A stretch of DNA of 64,000 nt from Nonomuraea thailandensis (GCF_024172165.1 NZ_JAMZEB010000002.1:8158501-8222500), one strand, 5' to 3'; shown: positions 8,812 through 17,250, counted from the first letter of the stretch. Numbers and translations: made by a program. Notes: a model not told the origin generated them from the sequence alone.

Positions 8812-9576
8812 ATGCAGCGGTTGCAGGATCGGGTGGCGGTCATCACCGGCGCGGGCAGCGGCATCGGGCTGGCCACGGCCCGCCGCCTGGCCGACGAGGG
8901 CGCCAGGGTGGTCTGCGCGGACGTCGACGAGGAGGCCGGCGTCAAGGCCGCGGCCGAGGTGGGCGGCCTGTTCGTCAAGGCCGACGTGACCAGCGAGGAC
9001 GACGTCGTCAGGATGTTCCGGACGGCCTTCGACACCTACGGCAGCGTGGACGTGGCCTTCAACAACGCCGGCATCTCGCCGCCCGACGACGACTCGATCC
9101 TGGAGACCGGCCTCGACGCCTGGCGCCGCGTCCAGGAGGTGAACCTGACCAGCGTCTACCTGTGCTGCAAGCACGTCATCCCGTACATGCGCCGCCAGGG
9201 CAAGGGCTCGATCATCAACACCGCGTCGTTCGTGGCCGTGATGGGGTCGGCGACCTCGCAGATCTCCTACACCGCCTCGAAGGGCGGGGTGCTGGCGATG
9301 TCGCGGGAGCTGGGCGTGCAGTTCGCCAGGGAGGGCATCCGGGTCAACGCGCTGTGCCCCGGCCCCGTGAACACGCCGCTGCTGCAGGAGCTGTTCGCCA
9401 AGGATCCGGAGCGGGCGCAGCGGCGGCTGGTGCACGTGCCCGTGGGCCGCTTCGCCGAGGCTTCGGAGATCGCGGCCGCGGTGGCGTTCCTGGCCAGCGA
9501 CGACGCCTCGTTCATCACGGCCAGCGAGTTCCTGGTGGACGGCGGCATCTCCGGCGCCTACGTCACGCCGCTGTAG
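8812..9576 (+). CDS. short-chain dehydrogenase/reductase (SDR)
   Basis: 254 residues, classical SDR: TGAGSGIG cofactor motif at residues 12-19, NNAG, and the catalytic YTASK. ATG 8812 is preferred over an in-frame GTG at 8800 that overlaps the preceding stop, since CGGAG lies 11 bases upstream. It sits between the aldehyde dehydrogenase and the hydrolase genes. In standard putrescine routes that place is taken by an amine oxidase, so the SDR may oxidise a gamma-glutamyl amino alcohol to the aldehyde. That is inference; FabG-like or unrelated oxidoreductase activity is possible. Confidence 0.85.
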   Translation: MQRLQDRVAVITGAGSGIGLATARRLADEGARVVCADVDEEAGVKAAAEVGGLFVKADVTSEDDVVRMFRTAFDTYGSVDVAFNNAGISPPDDDSILETGLDAWRRVQEVNLTSVYLCCKHVIPYMRRQGKGSIINTASFVAVMGSATSQISYTASKGGVLAMSRELGVQFAREGIRVNALCPGPVNTPLLQELFAKDPERAQRRLVHVPVGRFAEASEIAAAVAFLASDDASFITASEFLVDGGISGAYVTPL

Positions 9577-9585
9577 GTGATGGTC

Positions 9586-10272
9586 ATGGGTCCCGTCATC
9601 GGCATCACGTGTTACGCCGAGACCGCCTCGTTCACGGTCTGGCAGGACACCCGCGCCGCGCTGCTGCCGTACACGTACGTGGAGCAGGTCGTGCGGGCGG
9701 GCGGCCAGCCGGTCCTGCTGCCGCCGGCCGGCGAGCCGGCCGGGCTGGTACGCCGCCTGGACGGGCTGGTCCTGGCCGGGGGCGGCGACATCGATCCGGC
9801 GCGGTACGGCGCGCGGCCGCACGAACGCAGCGGCTACGTCAGGAGGTTCCGGGACGAGGCGGAGTTCGCCCTGCTCGGGGCGGCCCTCGACGCCGGGCTG
9901 CCCTTCCTCGGCGTCTGCCGCGGCCTCCAGGTGCTCAACGTGGCCCTCGGCGGCAGCCTGCACCAGCACCTGCCCGACGTGGTCGGCCACACGGAGCACT
10001 GCCCGGGGCCCGGCGTCTTCGGGCACCTGCCCGTCACCCCGGTCCCCGGCACCGGCCTGGCCAAGGTGCTGGGCGAGGAGCCGGTGCCGGTGCCGCACTA
10101 CCACCACCAGTCCGTGGACCGGCTCGCCCCCGGCCTGACGGTCACCGCCACCACCGAGGACGGCACGATCGAGGCCGTGGAGTCCTCCGGGGCGTTCACC
10201 ATGGCCGTGCAGTGGCATCCGGAGGCGGGCGAGGACCACGCGCTGTTCGAGGCGCTCGTCCAGGCCTGCTGA
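9586..10272 (+). CDS. class I amidotransferase-like gamma-glutamyl hydrolase (PuuD type)
   Basis: 228 residues, peptidase C26 fold. The catalytic Cys111 lies in GVCRGLQ and the His/Glu pair in QWHPE near the C-terminus. VLAGGGDIDPARYG is typical of gamma-glutamyl-gamma-aminobutyrate hydrolases. ATG 9586 was chosen for AGGTG 6 bases upstream; ATG 9580 is possible. Last gene of the operon, it would release free glutamate and the amino acid product from the gamma-glutamyl conjugate, closing the glutamate cycle started by the ligase. Confidence 0.87.
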   Translation: MGPVIGITCYAETASFTVWQDTRAALLPYTYVEQVVRAGGQPVLLPPAGEPAGLVRRLDGLVLAGGGDIDPARYGARPHERSGYVRRFRDEAEFALLGAALDAGLPFLGVCRGLQVLNVALGGSLHQHLPDVVGHTEHCPGPGVFGHLPVTPVPGTGLAKVLGEEPVPVPHYHHQSVDRLAPGLTVTATTEDGTIEAVESSGAFTMAVQWHPEAGEDHALFEALVQAC

Positions 10273-10282
10273 GCACGACGCC

Positions 10283-10313
10283 CAAGCCGGTCGGGGGTCA
10301 CCCGACCGGCTTG
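10283..10313. terminator. bidirectional terminator between convergent genes
   Basis: A 13-bp perfect inverted repeat (10283-10295 with 10301-10313, AAGCCGGTCGGG arm) with a 5-base loop. It overlaps the stop codon of the minus-strand lipoprotein gene and lies 10 bases after the hydrolase stop, so it can serve both transcripts. Confidence 0.75.
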
Positions 10314-11122
10314 AGCACCCCCTCCAGGGAGATGACGTCGGCCCCGTGCTCGTCCTCCAGCCGCTGCCTCAGCTCGTCGGTGGCCACCCACGCCGAGACC
10401 CGCACCAGGTTGGCGAGCTCGTCGGCCCCGACAGAGATGATCTCCGCGCCCTGCTTGCCCAGCTCGTCCTCCAGATCCCGCTGGACGGCCCGTAGCTCGG
10501 CCTCCGTACGCTCGGCGCCGCTCAGGCACAGCGCGCCGCCCCACACCTCGCGGATCCAGCTCTCCCGCGCCGCCAGGTCGCCGGTGAAGCGCAGGTTGAG
10601 CACGTAGTTGTGCGCGTCCATCTCCATCTGTTCCTCGGGATGCTCCGGCTCCGGGGTGAACCGGTCGAGCCAGGAGCCCGCGTAGTCCTGGGCCGACCTG
10701 GCCCGTGCGAGCGCGTCCTTCATGGTCTGCTCCGTCGCCCTGGCCGGATCGGCGGGCCGCCAGCCGCCCTCGGGCTCCGGGCAGGGGCTGGCGAAGCGGT
10801 CGCCCTTGTCCGGCTCCTCGACGGGCTCGCCCGGCGGCTCCGTCAGGGTCAGCCGCGTGCCGTCCCAGGTGCCGACCAGCCGGTACCGGCCCCACTTCAC
10901 CCCGTTCAGCGACTCGTGCGCCACCTTGCCCCAGTCCAGGCCCACCACGTCGGGCCCCTCGCACTGCGGCGGGTTCGACTCCATCACGACGTTGCAGAGC
11001 TGCGGCCCGTGCCCGCCGCCTTCGAGCACGGTCATGCTCGCCGTGTAGCGGGCCGGCGCGGACGGCTGCGCACCGCAGGACGCCACGGTCATCAGAGCCA
11101 GGATCCCCAGTAACGGACGCAT
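10298..11122 (-). CDS. putative lipoprotein of unknown function
   Basis: 274 residues with a short lipoprotein signal: hydrophobic start then VASC with the cysteine at position 16, so the mature protein is probably lipid-anchored outside the membrane. The mature part is acidic, without repeats or known motif, and has further cysteines (CNVV, QCEG, SPCPEPEG, ALCLSG) that could form two disulfides. The C-terminal 80 residues look like a small alpha/beta fold (DELRQRLEDEHGADVISLEG). It is a single gene facing the operon upstream. Confidence 0.65.
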   Translation of the reverse strand: MRPLLGILALMTVASCGAQPSAPARYTASMTVLEGGGHGPQLCNVVMESNPPQCEGPDVVGLDWGKVAHESLNGVKWGRYRLVGTWDGTRLTLTEPPGEPVEEPDKGDRFASPCPEPEGGWRPADPARATEQTMKDALARARSAQDYAGSWLDRFTPEPEHPEEQMEMDAHNYVLNLRFTGDLAARESWIREVWGGALCLSGAERTEAELRAVQRDLEDELGKQGAEIISVGADELANLVRVSAWVATDELRQRLEDEHGADVISLEGVLKPVG

Positions 11123-11223
11123 ACCTTCAAGACGTGATCGCTCCCCCCGTGGTTCACGTACGGCCCGGGACGCGACAACAGCCCCGTAACGGCACTAGGC
11201 TGACGGACATCACCGTCGAAACC

Positions 11224-11411
11224 GCGCGGGAGAGCACCCTGGCAGCCGGTCAGGGTCCCTGAAGGAGCAAGCCCTCCCCGCGAACCTCTCAAGGAAAAGG
11301 ACCGCGCGGACGAGGTGTCCTCTGGAAAGCAGGCCCGTGGGCCTCGCCGAAGGTGAAAGTCCGGCAAAAGTCGGGCGAAGCTCTCAGGCATCGATGACAG
11401 AGGGGGAGGAT
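11224..11411 (+). promoter_or_regulatory. tandem glycine riboswitch
   Basis: Two adjacent copies of the glycine aptamer are visible. The first runs from CGGGAGAGC (11228) through CTGAAGGAGCAAG and CGCGAACCTCTCA to AAAAGGACC; the second from GGACGAGG through CTCTGGAAAGC, GCCGAAGGTGAAAG and GGGCGAAGCTCTCAGG to GATGACAGAGGGGGA. These are the hallmark conserved strings of the family. It lies directly before gcvT, where glycine normally switches the cleavage genes on. A TAGGCT box at 11196-11201 is a candidate -10, putting the transcript start just before the aptamers. The rest of 11123-11223 shows no gene. Confidence 0.95.
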
Positions 11412-11444
11412 GCTGGCATCCACTCCTGTCCCGAGGTGCGACAA

Positions 11445-12530
11445 ATGTCCCGACCGACACCGCTACGCGACGTTCACGAGAGCCTCGGCGCCACCCTCAC
11501 CGACTTCGCCGGGTGGCTCATGCCGCTCCGGTACGGCAGCGAGTCCGCGGAGCACCGGGCCGTCCGCGAGGCGGCCGGGCTGTTCGACCTCTCGCACATG
11601 GGCGAGATCTTCCTGACCGGGCCGCAGGCGGGCCAGGCGCTGGACTACGCGCTGGTCGGGCACCTGTCGGCGCTGACGCCAGGCCGCGCCAGATACACCA
11701 TGATCGTGAACGAGCGCGGCGGCGTGCTCGACGACCTCATCGTCTACCGGCTCGGTGACGAGGAGTTCATGGTCGTGGCCAACGCCTCGAACTACCAGAA
11801 GGTCGCCGGCGAGCTGCGGGAGCGCGCGAAGTCGTACGACGCGGTGGTGGATGACCGTTCGGACCAGTACGCGCTGATCGCCGTCCAGGGCCCGCGCGCC
11901 CAGGAGATCCTCGCCACGCTCACCGACGCCGACCTCGACGGGCTCAAGTACTACGCGGGCCTGCCCGGACAGGTGGACGGCCGGCAGGCGCTGATCGCCC
12001 GTACCGGGTACACCGGCGAGGACGGGTTCGAGCTGTTCGTGGCGAACCAGGACGCCGTGCCGCTCTGGCACGCGATCACGGCGGCCGGCGAGCCGCACGG
12101 GCTCAGGCCCGCGGGCCTGTCCAGCCGCGACACGCTCCGGCTCGAGGCCGGCATGCCGCTGTACGGCAACGAGCTGAGCGCCGAGCTCACTCCGTTCGAC
12201 GCGGGGCTGGGCAGGGTGGTGAAATTCGACAAGCCGGGCGACTTCGTCGGCAGGTCGGCGCTCGAGGCGGTCAAGGACGACACGCCGCGGCGCAGGCTCG
12301 TCGGCCTGGTGGCGCGGACCCGCCGGGTGCCGCGCCACGGTTACCCGGTCACCAAGGACGGCGTCGTCGTCGGCGAGGTCACCAGCGGTGCGCCCTCCCA
12401 GACCCTGGGAAAGCCCATCGCGATGGCCTACGTGGACACCGGCGCCGAATCAGGCCTGGCCGTGGACATCCGGGGCAGCCATGAACCTATGGACCTGGTT
12501 GAGCTGCCCTTTTACAGGAGGAACAAGTGA
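11445..12530 (+). CDS. gcvT: glycine cleavage system aminomethyltransferase (T protein)
   Basis: 361 residues, full length for the family. It transfers the aminomethyl unit from the lipoyl arm of GcvH to tetrahydrofolate, releasing ammonia. ATG 11445 has GAGGTG 6 bases upstream; the open frame upstream is the riboswitch. DFAGWLMPLRYG, GLFDLSHMGE and RTGYTGEDGFE are family motifs, the last one in the folate-binding region. The next gene overlaps by GTGA. The P protein gene (gcvP) is not in the window. Confidence 0.95.
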   Translation: MSRPTPLRDVHESLGATLTDFAGWLMPLRYGSESAEHRAVREAAGLFDLSHMGEIFLTGPQAGQALDYALVGHLSALTPGRARYTMIVNERGGVLDDLIVYRLGDEEFMVVANASNYQKVAGELRERAKSYDAVVDDRSDQYALIAVQGPRAQEILATLTDADLDGLKYYAGLPGQVDGRQALIARTGYTGEDGFELFVANQDAVPLWHAITAAGEPHGLRPAGLSSRDTLRLEAGMPLYGNELSAELTPFDAGLGRVVKFDKPGDFVGRSALEAVKDDTPRRRLVGLVARTRRVPRHGYPVTKDGVVVGEVTSGAPSQTLGKPIAMAYVDTGAESGLAVDIRGSHEPMDLVELPFYRRNK

Positions 12531-12916
12531 GCAACATCCCTGACGACCTGAGCTACACCAAGGAGCACGAGTGGGTGGCCGGGCTGGACGACAGCGCCAC
12601 CGTGACGGTCGGCGTCACGGCCTTCGCCGCCGAGTCCCTTGGTGACGTCGTCTTCGTGCAGCTTCCCGAGGTCGGCACGACCGTCGAGCAGGGCGACTCC
12701 GTCGGCGAGGTGGAGTCGACCAAGTCCGTGAACGAGATCTACGCCCCGGTGGGCGGCGAGGTCACCGAGGTGAACCAGTCCGTCGTGGACGACCCGGGCC
12801 TGGTCAACAGCGACCCGTACGGCGAGGGCTGGATGTTCAAGGTGCGCGTGGCAGGCGACCCCGAGGACCTGCTGTCGCCCGAGGAGTACACCGCTCTCAC
12901 CTCGGGCGAGTCCTGA
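12527..12916 (+). CDS. gcvH: glycine cleavage system H protein
   Basis: 129 residues. The lipoyl-accepting lysine is Lys66 in VESTKSVNE. GTG start at 12527 overlaps the gcvT stop and follows an excellent AGGAGG, so it is strongly translated together with gcvT. It carries the methylamine and aminomethyl intermediates between the P, T and L proteins. Confidence 0.97.
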   Translation: MSNIPDDLSYTKEHEWVAGLDDSATVTVGVTAFAAESLGDVVFVQLPEVGTTVEQGDSVGEVESTKSVNEIYAPVGGEVTEVNQSVVDDPGLVNSDPYGEGWMFKVRVAGDPEDLLSPEEYTALTSGES

Positions 12917-12923
12917 TGTAACC

Positions 12924-12947
12924 GCCGGGGCCCGCGCGGGCCCCGGC
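12924..12947. terminator. 24-base GC palindrome between gcvH and sdaA
   Basis: GCCGGGGCCCGC and its exact complement abut at 12935/12936, giving a perfect palindrome that can fold into a 10-bp hairpin with a CGCG loop. It starts 8 bases after the gcvH stop and ends 22 bases before the sdaA start; it may reduce read-through or protect the gcvTH part of the message. Confidence 0.55.
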
Positions 12948-12969
12948 CTCTCGAGAAGGGCGCACATCA

Positions 12970-14346
12970 ATGGCGATCAGCGTCTTCGACCTCTTCAAGA
13001 TCGGCATCGGCCCGTCGAGCTCCCACACGGGCGGCCCGATGGCGGCGGCGCACAAGTTCGTGCGCGGCCTGCACGAGGACGGCCTGCTGGAGCGCGTGGC
13101 ACGCGTGGAGGCCATCCTGTACGGCTCGCTCGGCCTGACCGGCAAGGGCCACGGCAGCGACAAGGCGGTCCTGCTCGGCCTGTCCGGCGAGAAGCCCGAG
13201 CTGGTGGACGTGGACACCGTCGACGCCCGCATCGCCGGGATGCGCGAGTCGGGCACCGTCAAGCTCTACGGCACCCGCGAGATCCCCTTCGTCGTCGGCG
13301 AGCACCTCGTCTTCGAGCGCAAGATCTCCCTGCCCGAGCACCCGAACGGCATGCGCTTCACCGCCTTCGACGCCTCCGGCGAGCGGCTCAGGGAGAAGGT
13401 CTACTTCTCGGTCGGCGGCGGCTTCGTCGTGGACGAGAAGGCCACCGGCGCCGACCGCATCAAGCCCGACGACACCGTGCTGCCCTACCCCTTCACCACC
13501 GGCGAGGAGCTGCTCAAGCACTGCTCGAACACCGGCCTGTCGATCTCCGCCCTGATGCTGGAGAACGAGAAGGCGTTCGGCCGCACCGAGGAGGAGATCC
13601 GCCAGGGCCTGCTGCGCCTGTGGCAGGTCATGTCCGAGTGCGTGCGCCGCGGCATCTCCAAGGAGGGCGTGCTGCCGGGCGGGCTCAAGGTCAAGCGCCG
13701 CGCCAACCAGCTCCACCGCCGCCTGCAGTCCGAGCCGCCGGAGAAGGATCCGTTGCAGGCCATGGACTGGGTCACGCTGTTCGCCCTGGCGGTCAACGAG
13801 GAGAACGCCGCCGGCGGCCGCATCGTCACCGCCCCCACCAACGGCGCCGCCGGCATCATCCCGGCCGTCCTGACCTACTACACCCGCTTCGTCCCGCACG
13901 CCGACGACGACGGCGTGGCCCGCTTCCTCCTGACGGCCGGCGCGATCGGCGTGCTGTTCAAGGAGAACGCCTCGATCTCGGGCGCCGAGGTGGGCTGCCA
14001 GGGCGAGGTGGGCTCGGCCTGCTCGATGGCCTCCGCCGCGCTCACGGAGGTGCTCGGGGGCACGCCCGAGCAGGTGGAGAACGCCGCCGAGATCGGCATC
14101 GAGCACAACCTGGGCCTGACCTGCGACCCTATCGGCGGCCTCGTCCAGATCCCGTGCATCGAGCGCAACGCCGTGGCCTCCAACAAGGCCATCACGGCGG
14201 CCCGCATCGCGCTGCGCGGCGACGGCAAGCACTACGTGGCGCTGGACAAGGCCATCAAGACGATGCGGGACACCGGGCGGGACATGCTCGACAAGTACAA
14301 GGAGACCTCGCGCGGCGGGCTCGCCGTCAACGTCATCGAGTGCTAG
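12970..14346 (+). CDS. sdaA: L-serine ammonia-lyase (iron-sulfur type)
   Basis: 458 residues, the fused single-chain type with a beta domain (IGIGPSSSHTGGP near the start) and an alpha domain. Cysteines that hold the 4Fe-4S cluster are visible in GCQGEVGSACSMA, and LTCDPIGGLVQIPC. It deaminates serine to pyruvate. Downstream of gcvTH it completes a glycine to serine to pyruvate route, but the hydroxymethyltransferase gene glyA is not here. AGAAGGG precedes the ATG. Its stop overlaps the stop of the facing gene (CTAG). Confidence 0.95.
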   Translation: MAISVFDLFKIGIGPSSSHTGGPMAAAHKFVRGLHEDGLLERVARVEAILYGSLGLTGKGHGSDKAVLLGLSGEKPELVDVDTVDARIAGMRESGTVKLYGTREIPFVVGEHLVFERKISLPEHPNGMRFTAFDASGERLREKVYFSVGGGFVVDEKATGADRIKPDDTVLPYPFTTGEELLKHCSNTGLSISALMLENEKAFGRTEEEIRQGLLRLWQVMSECVRRGISKEGVLPGGLKVKRRANQLHRRLQSEPPEKDPLQAMDWVTLFALAVNEENAAGGRIVTAPTNGAAGIIPAVLTYYTRFVPHADDDGVARFLLTAGAIGVLFKENASISGAEVGCQGEVGSACSMASAALTEVLGGTPEQVENAAEIGIEHNLGLTCDPIGGLVQIPCIERNAVASNKAITAARIALRGDGKHYVALDKAIKTMRDTGRDMLDKYKETSRGGLAVNVIEC

Positions 14347-14837
14347 CGCCGCACGTGGAGCCGCACCACCGTGGGGGTCTCGTCGTCGCGGACCTCACGC
14401 CGGACGCGGCCCACGATGTCCTGGTCCAGCTTGCTCACCACCGCGCCCACGTCGGCCGCCGCCGGGCAGGTCAGGCCGATGCGCAGGCCGTCCTCGGCGA
14501 CCCGCACCCCCGTCCTGCTCAGCCCGTCCACGCCCTTGAGCCCGACGAACAGCATGGCCGTGCCGGTGCCGTTGTGGGTGCCGCGGCGGCCCCAGCCCAG
14601 GCCGACCAGCAGCCAGCGCAGCGCGACCAGGGCCAGCAGCAGCAGGCCCAGCGCGAGGAACCACAGCGGCCACGGGTCCTGCGCCAGCGCGCGGTGCGCC
14701 GGGCCGGGCAGGACCTTGGCGGTGGGCGGAAGGTCGAAGAAGCGGTCGTGGCCGCGTAGCCACGCGTACCCTCCGGCCCCCAGCAGCGTCGCCCCGACGA
14801 TGGCCAGGCCGGCGCGGTTACCCGCGTACTGACGCAT
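14343..14837 (-). CDS. AmaP-like membrane anchor protein of the alkaline-shock group
   Basis: 164 residues from ATG 14837; an in-frame start 60 bases further up would add translated 30-bp repeats and is less likely. Two membrane helices (about residues 9-27 and 52-75) are followed by a small C-terminal domain (GVDGLSRTGVRVAEDGLRIG to VVRLHVRR) of the type found in AmaP, the membrane anchor of Asp23/Gls24 proteins. It is 108 bases downstream of a DUF6286 gene, its usual partner. No Asp23 gene lies in the cluster. Family assignment is from pattern recognition. Confidence 0.6.
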   Translation of the reverse strand: MRQYAGNRAGLAIVGATLLGAGGYAWLRGHDRFFDLPPTAKVLPGPAHRALAQDPWPLWFLALGLLLLALVALRWLLVGLGWGRRGTHNGTGTAMLFVGLKGVDGLSRTGVRVAEDGLRIGLTCPAAADVGAVVSKLDQDIVGRVRREVRDDETPTVVRLHVRR

Positions 14838-14845
14838 CACACAGC

Positions 14846-14935
14846 CCCCTCCCGGCCGGCGTGGTGCTCGCGCGGCCCCTTCCGGCCGGCGTGGCACTCG
14901 CGCGGCCCCTTCCGGCCGGCGTGGTGAAAGACGGC
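14846..14935. repeat. three tandem 30-bp repeats
   Basis: Unit CCCCTTCCGGCCGGCGTGG plus an 11-base CTCGCGCGG-type spacer, starting at 14846, 14876 and 14906 with one or two mismatches; the third copy decays after about 22 bases. It fills the gap between the DUF6286 and AmaP-like genes. Period 30 keeps a reading frame, and several frames through it are open. Confidence 0.85.
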
Positions 14936-14945
14936 CGGCGCGGGC

Positions 14946-15545
14946 TCACGCGCCCCTCCTGCGCAGGCGTACCACGACCTCGCCCGTGCCCAGCGTGCCG
15001 ACGCCCGCCAGGCGGTCGCCCACGGCGGTGCCGACCTGCCTGAGCATCTGGCCGGTGCTCTCCGCGCCGGTCGTGACCGTGACCTCGATGGTGCGCCGGC
15101 GCAGCCGTACGCGGGCCCGGTCCACGCCCGCCACCTGCTGCGCCGCCGCGCACAGCGTGCGGCGCAGGCCCGAGCGGGTGATGCCGATGACGATCAGCGG
15201 GTCGGAGGTCTCCACCGGCACCAGCCCCGCGCGGCCCGGCACGATCGCCAGCAGCAGCATGAGCGTGCCGGCCCCCGCCGCGACCAGGGCCGCGGTGGCC
15301 GTGTCGGGCCAGGTGGTCCTGCCCGCGAGCTCGACCACCTCGTTCACCGGGACCCAGCCGAGCGGCGCGCCGAGCAGCGCCGACACCACCTCGGCCGCGG
15401 TCGCCCCCAGCCCGGCGGCCAGCGTGAGCGCGACCAGGGCTCCAGGGACGGTGCGAGCCGGCCTGAGCACCCTGCGCGCCCGGCGCAGCCCGGTGTCCCG
15501 CGGGGCGACGACGGCGCCGGGCAGAATCTGCTGAAGCGTGGTCAT
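14946..15545 (-). CDS. DUF6286 family membrane protein
   Basis: 199 residues from ATG 15545. Two membrane helices lie near residues 37-57 and 84-106, followed by a domain around IGITRSGLRRTLCAAAQQV and VDRARVRLRRR that is characteristic of DUF6286 proteins, which occur with Asp23 and AmaP genes in actinobacteria and are thought to belong to an envelope-stress complex. Here it precedes the AmaP-like gene but no Asp23 gene is present. It is divergent from the deaminase/aldolase gene at 15683. Confidence 0.7.
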   Translation of the reverse strand: MTTLQQILPGAVVAPRDTGLRRARRVLRPARTVPGALVALTLAAGLGATAAEVVSALLGAPLGWVPVNEVVELAGRTTWPDTATAALVAAGAGTLMLLLAIVPGRAGLVPVETSDPLIVIGITRSGLRRTLCAAAQQVAGVDRARVRLRRRTIEVTVTTGAESTGQMLRQVGTAVGDRLAGVGTLGTGEVVVRLRRRGA

Positions 15546-15682
15546 CACAACGACAGACGTACATGCACCCCGCATGGCCTGAACCGCGTCCTCGCCGCCG
15601 ATTTGCCCGAACATTACGGGGACGGCGACTAACGCGAACAAGTCTCATGTTATTTTGCCCGTTATGCGGTTACGCTGCCGGT

Positions 15683-16870
15683 ATGGATGACCGCCAGCGC
15701 TACGACCGCGCCACAGCGGCCCTCGAACCCCCGTTCGCCGTCGTCGACCTCGCCGCCCTGCGGGCCAACGCGGCGGACCTCGTACGCCGGGCCGCGGGCA
15801 AGCCCATCAGGGTGGCCAGCAAGTCCATCCGCAGCCGCGCCCTGCTCGAACGTGTCCTGGCCATGGACGGCTTCCGCGGCGTCATGGCGTACACGCTGCC
15901 CGAGGCGCTCTGGCTGGCCGCGAACGGCATCACCGACATCCTCGTGGCCTACCCCACGGCCGACCGGCACGCGCTGGCCGCCCTGGCGGGGGACGCGCGC
16001 GCAGCCGGGCACATCACCGTGACCGTCGACTCGGCCGCCCACCTCGACTACATCGAGGCGGCCGTGGCCGATGTCCGCCCGCGTGCCGAGCTCCGGCTCT
16101 GCCTCGACCTCGACGCCGCCTACGTCGCCTTCGGCCGCAGGGCCGGCGCCCTGCGCTCCCCCGTCCGCGAGCCGCACGAGGCCGCCGACCTGGCCGCCGA
16201 GATCGCCAAGCGGCCGGGGTTCAGGCTGGTGGGGCTGCTGGCCTACGAGGCGCAGATCGCCGGCGTCGGCGACGCCCCGCCCTCGAACGCCGCCCGCGCC
16301 CGCCTCATCCGGCTCATGCAGGCCCTCTCGGCCCGCGAGCTCATCCTGCGCCGCGGCCGAGTCGTGAACGCCGTGCGCCAGTTCGCCGACCTCGAGTTCG
16401 TCAACGGCGGCGGCACCGGCTCGGTGGAGCTCACCACGCGCGAGAAGGCCGTCACGGAGCTGGCGGCCGGCTCGGGCTTCTTCCACCCGCGGCTGTTCGA
16501 CTTCTACCGCCGCTTCACCGGGCGCCCCGCCGCGCTGTTCGCCCTGCCGGTGGTGCGGCGGCCAGGGCCGGGCACGGTGACCGTGCTCGGCGGCGGCTAC
16601 CTCGCCTCCGGGCCTCCGGGGCCGGCCCGCGCGCCCCAGCCGTACCTGCCGGCCGGGCTTCGTTACGCGCCCGAGGAGGGCGCGGGCGAGGTGCAGACGC
16701 CGCTGCTCGGCCAGGCGGCCGAGGACCTGCGGCTCGGCGACCGGGTGTGGTTCAGGCACGCCAAGGCGGGCGAGCTGTGCGAGCACTTCGACGCGCTGCA
16801 CCTCGTCGACGGCGACACCGTGGTGGAGCCCGTCCCGACCTACCGGGGCGAGGGCCGCACGTTCCTCTAG
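15683..16870 (+). CDS. PLP-dependent amino acid deaminase/aldolase
   Basis: 395 residues, alanine-racemase-like barrel: PLP lysine in RVASKSIRS, then a C-terminal D-serine dehydratase-like domain (WFRHAKAGELCEHFD) with the His and Cys pair used to bind metal in D-threonine aldolase and D-serine dehydratase. It likely cleaves or deaminates a D-beta-hydroxy amino acid. ATG 15683 is preferred because the longer frame would run through an AT-rich promoter-like stretch (TTATTTTGCC at about 15651). Single gene; divergent from the DUF6286 gene. Confidence 0.8.
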   Translation: MDDRQRYDRATAALEPPFAVVDLAALRANAADLVRRAAGKPIRVASKSIRSRALLERVLAMDGFRGVMAYTLPEALWLAANGITDILVAYPTADRHALAALAGDARAAGHITVTVDSAAHLDYIEAAVADVRPRAELRLCLDLDAAYVAFGRRAGALRSPVREPHEAADLAAEIAKRPGFRLVGLLAYEAQIAGVGDAPPSNAARARLIRLMQALSARELILRRGRVVNAVRQFADLEFVNGGGTGSVELTTREKAVTELAAGSGFFHPRLFDFYRRFTGRPAALFALPVVRRPGPGTVTVLGGGYLASGPPGPARAPQPYLPAGLRYAPEEGAGEVQTPLLGQAAEDLRLGDRVWFRHAKAGELCEHFDALHLVDGDTVVEPVPTYRGEGRTFL

Positions 16871-16917
16871 CGGCTCCGGCGTTCCAGCAGCGCCGACGTT
16901 CCAGCGGCTCCGGCGTT

Positions 16918-17250
16918 CTAGCGACGCCTGCGCCGGCGGCGCCACAGCACGACGGCCGCCCCCACGACCAGCACCGCGCCGACCCCGATCAGCAGCGGCC
17001 CCAGCTCCGGCCGCTCGTCGTCCCAGACCCGCTCGGGGTCGTCGCCGAACTCGACCGGCCGCGGCGTCACCCCGAGCGCGTCGCCCACGGACGCCACGAA
17101 GTGACCGGCCCTGCTCTTGACGTCGGCCACCGTACGCTCGGCGACCCGCTTGGGGCTCACCCGGTCGGCAATGGCGTCGACCGTGTGCGCCAACTCCGCG
17201 CGCGTCCGTGCGATCCGCCGCTCCAGCTCGTCGGGATCGGTGTCAGCCAT
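16918..17250 (-). CDS. DUF3618 membrane protein
   Basis: 110 residues. The N-terminal pattern ELERRIARTRAELAHTVDAI is the DUF3618 signature; a membrane helix at about 85-103 is followed by seven arginines at the C-terminus (inside-positive). These small actinobacterial proteins are linked to envelope function, role unknown. GGAGAG lies before the ATG. Confidence 0.8.
   Translation of the reverse strand: MADTDPDELERRIARTRAELAHTVDAIADRVSPKRVAERTVADVKSRAGHFVASVGDALGVTPRPVEFGDDPERVWDDERPELGPLLIGVGAVLVVGAAVVLWRRRRRRR

Noticed and set aside
14846..14935. Short regular repeats as a possible CRISPR array
   Set aside because: The 30-bp units are directly adjacent without unique spacers, and no cas gene is present.
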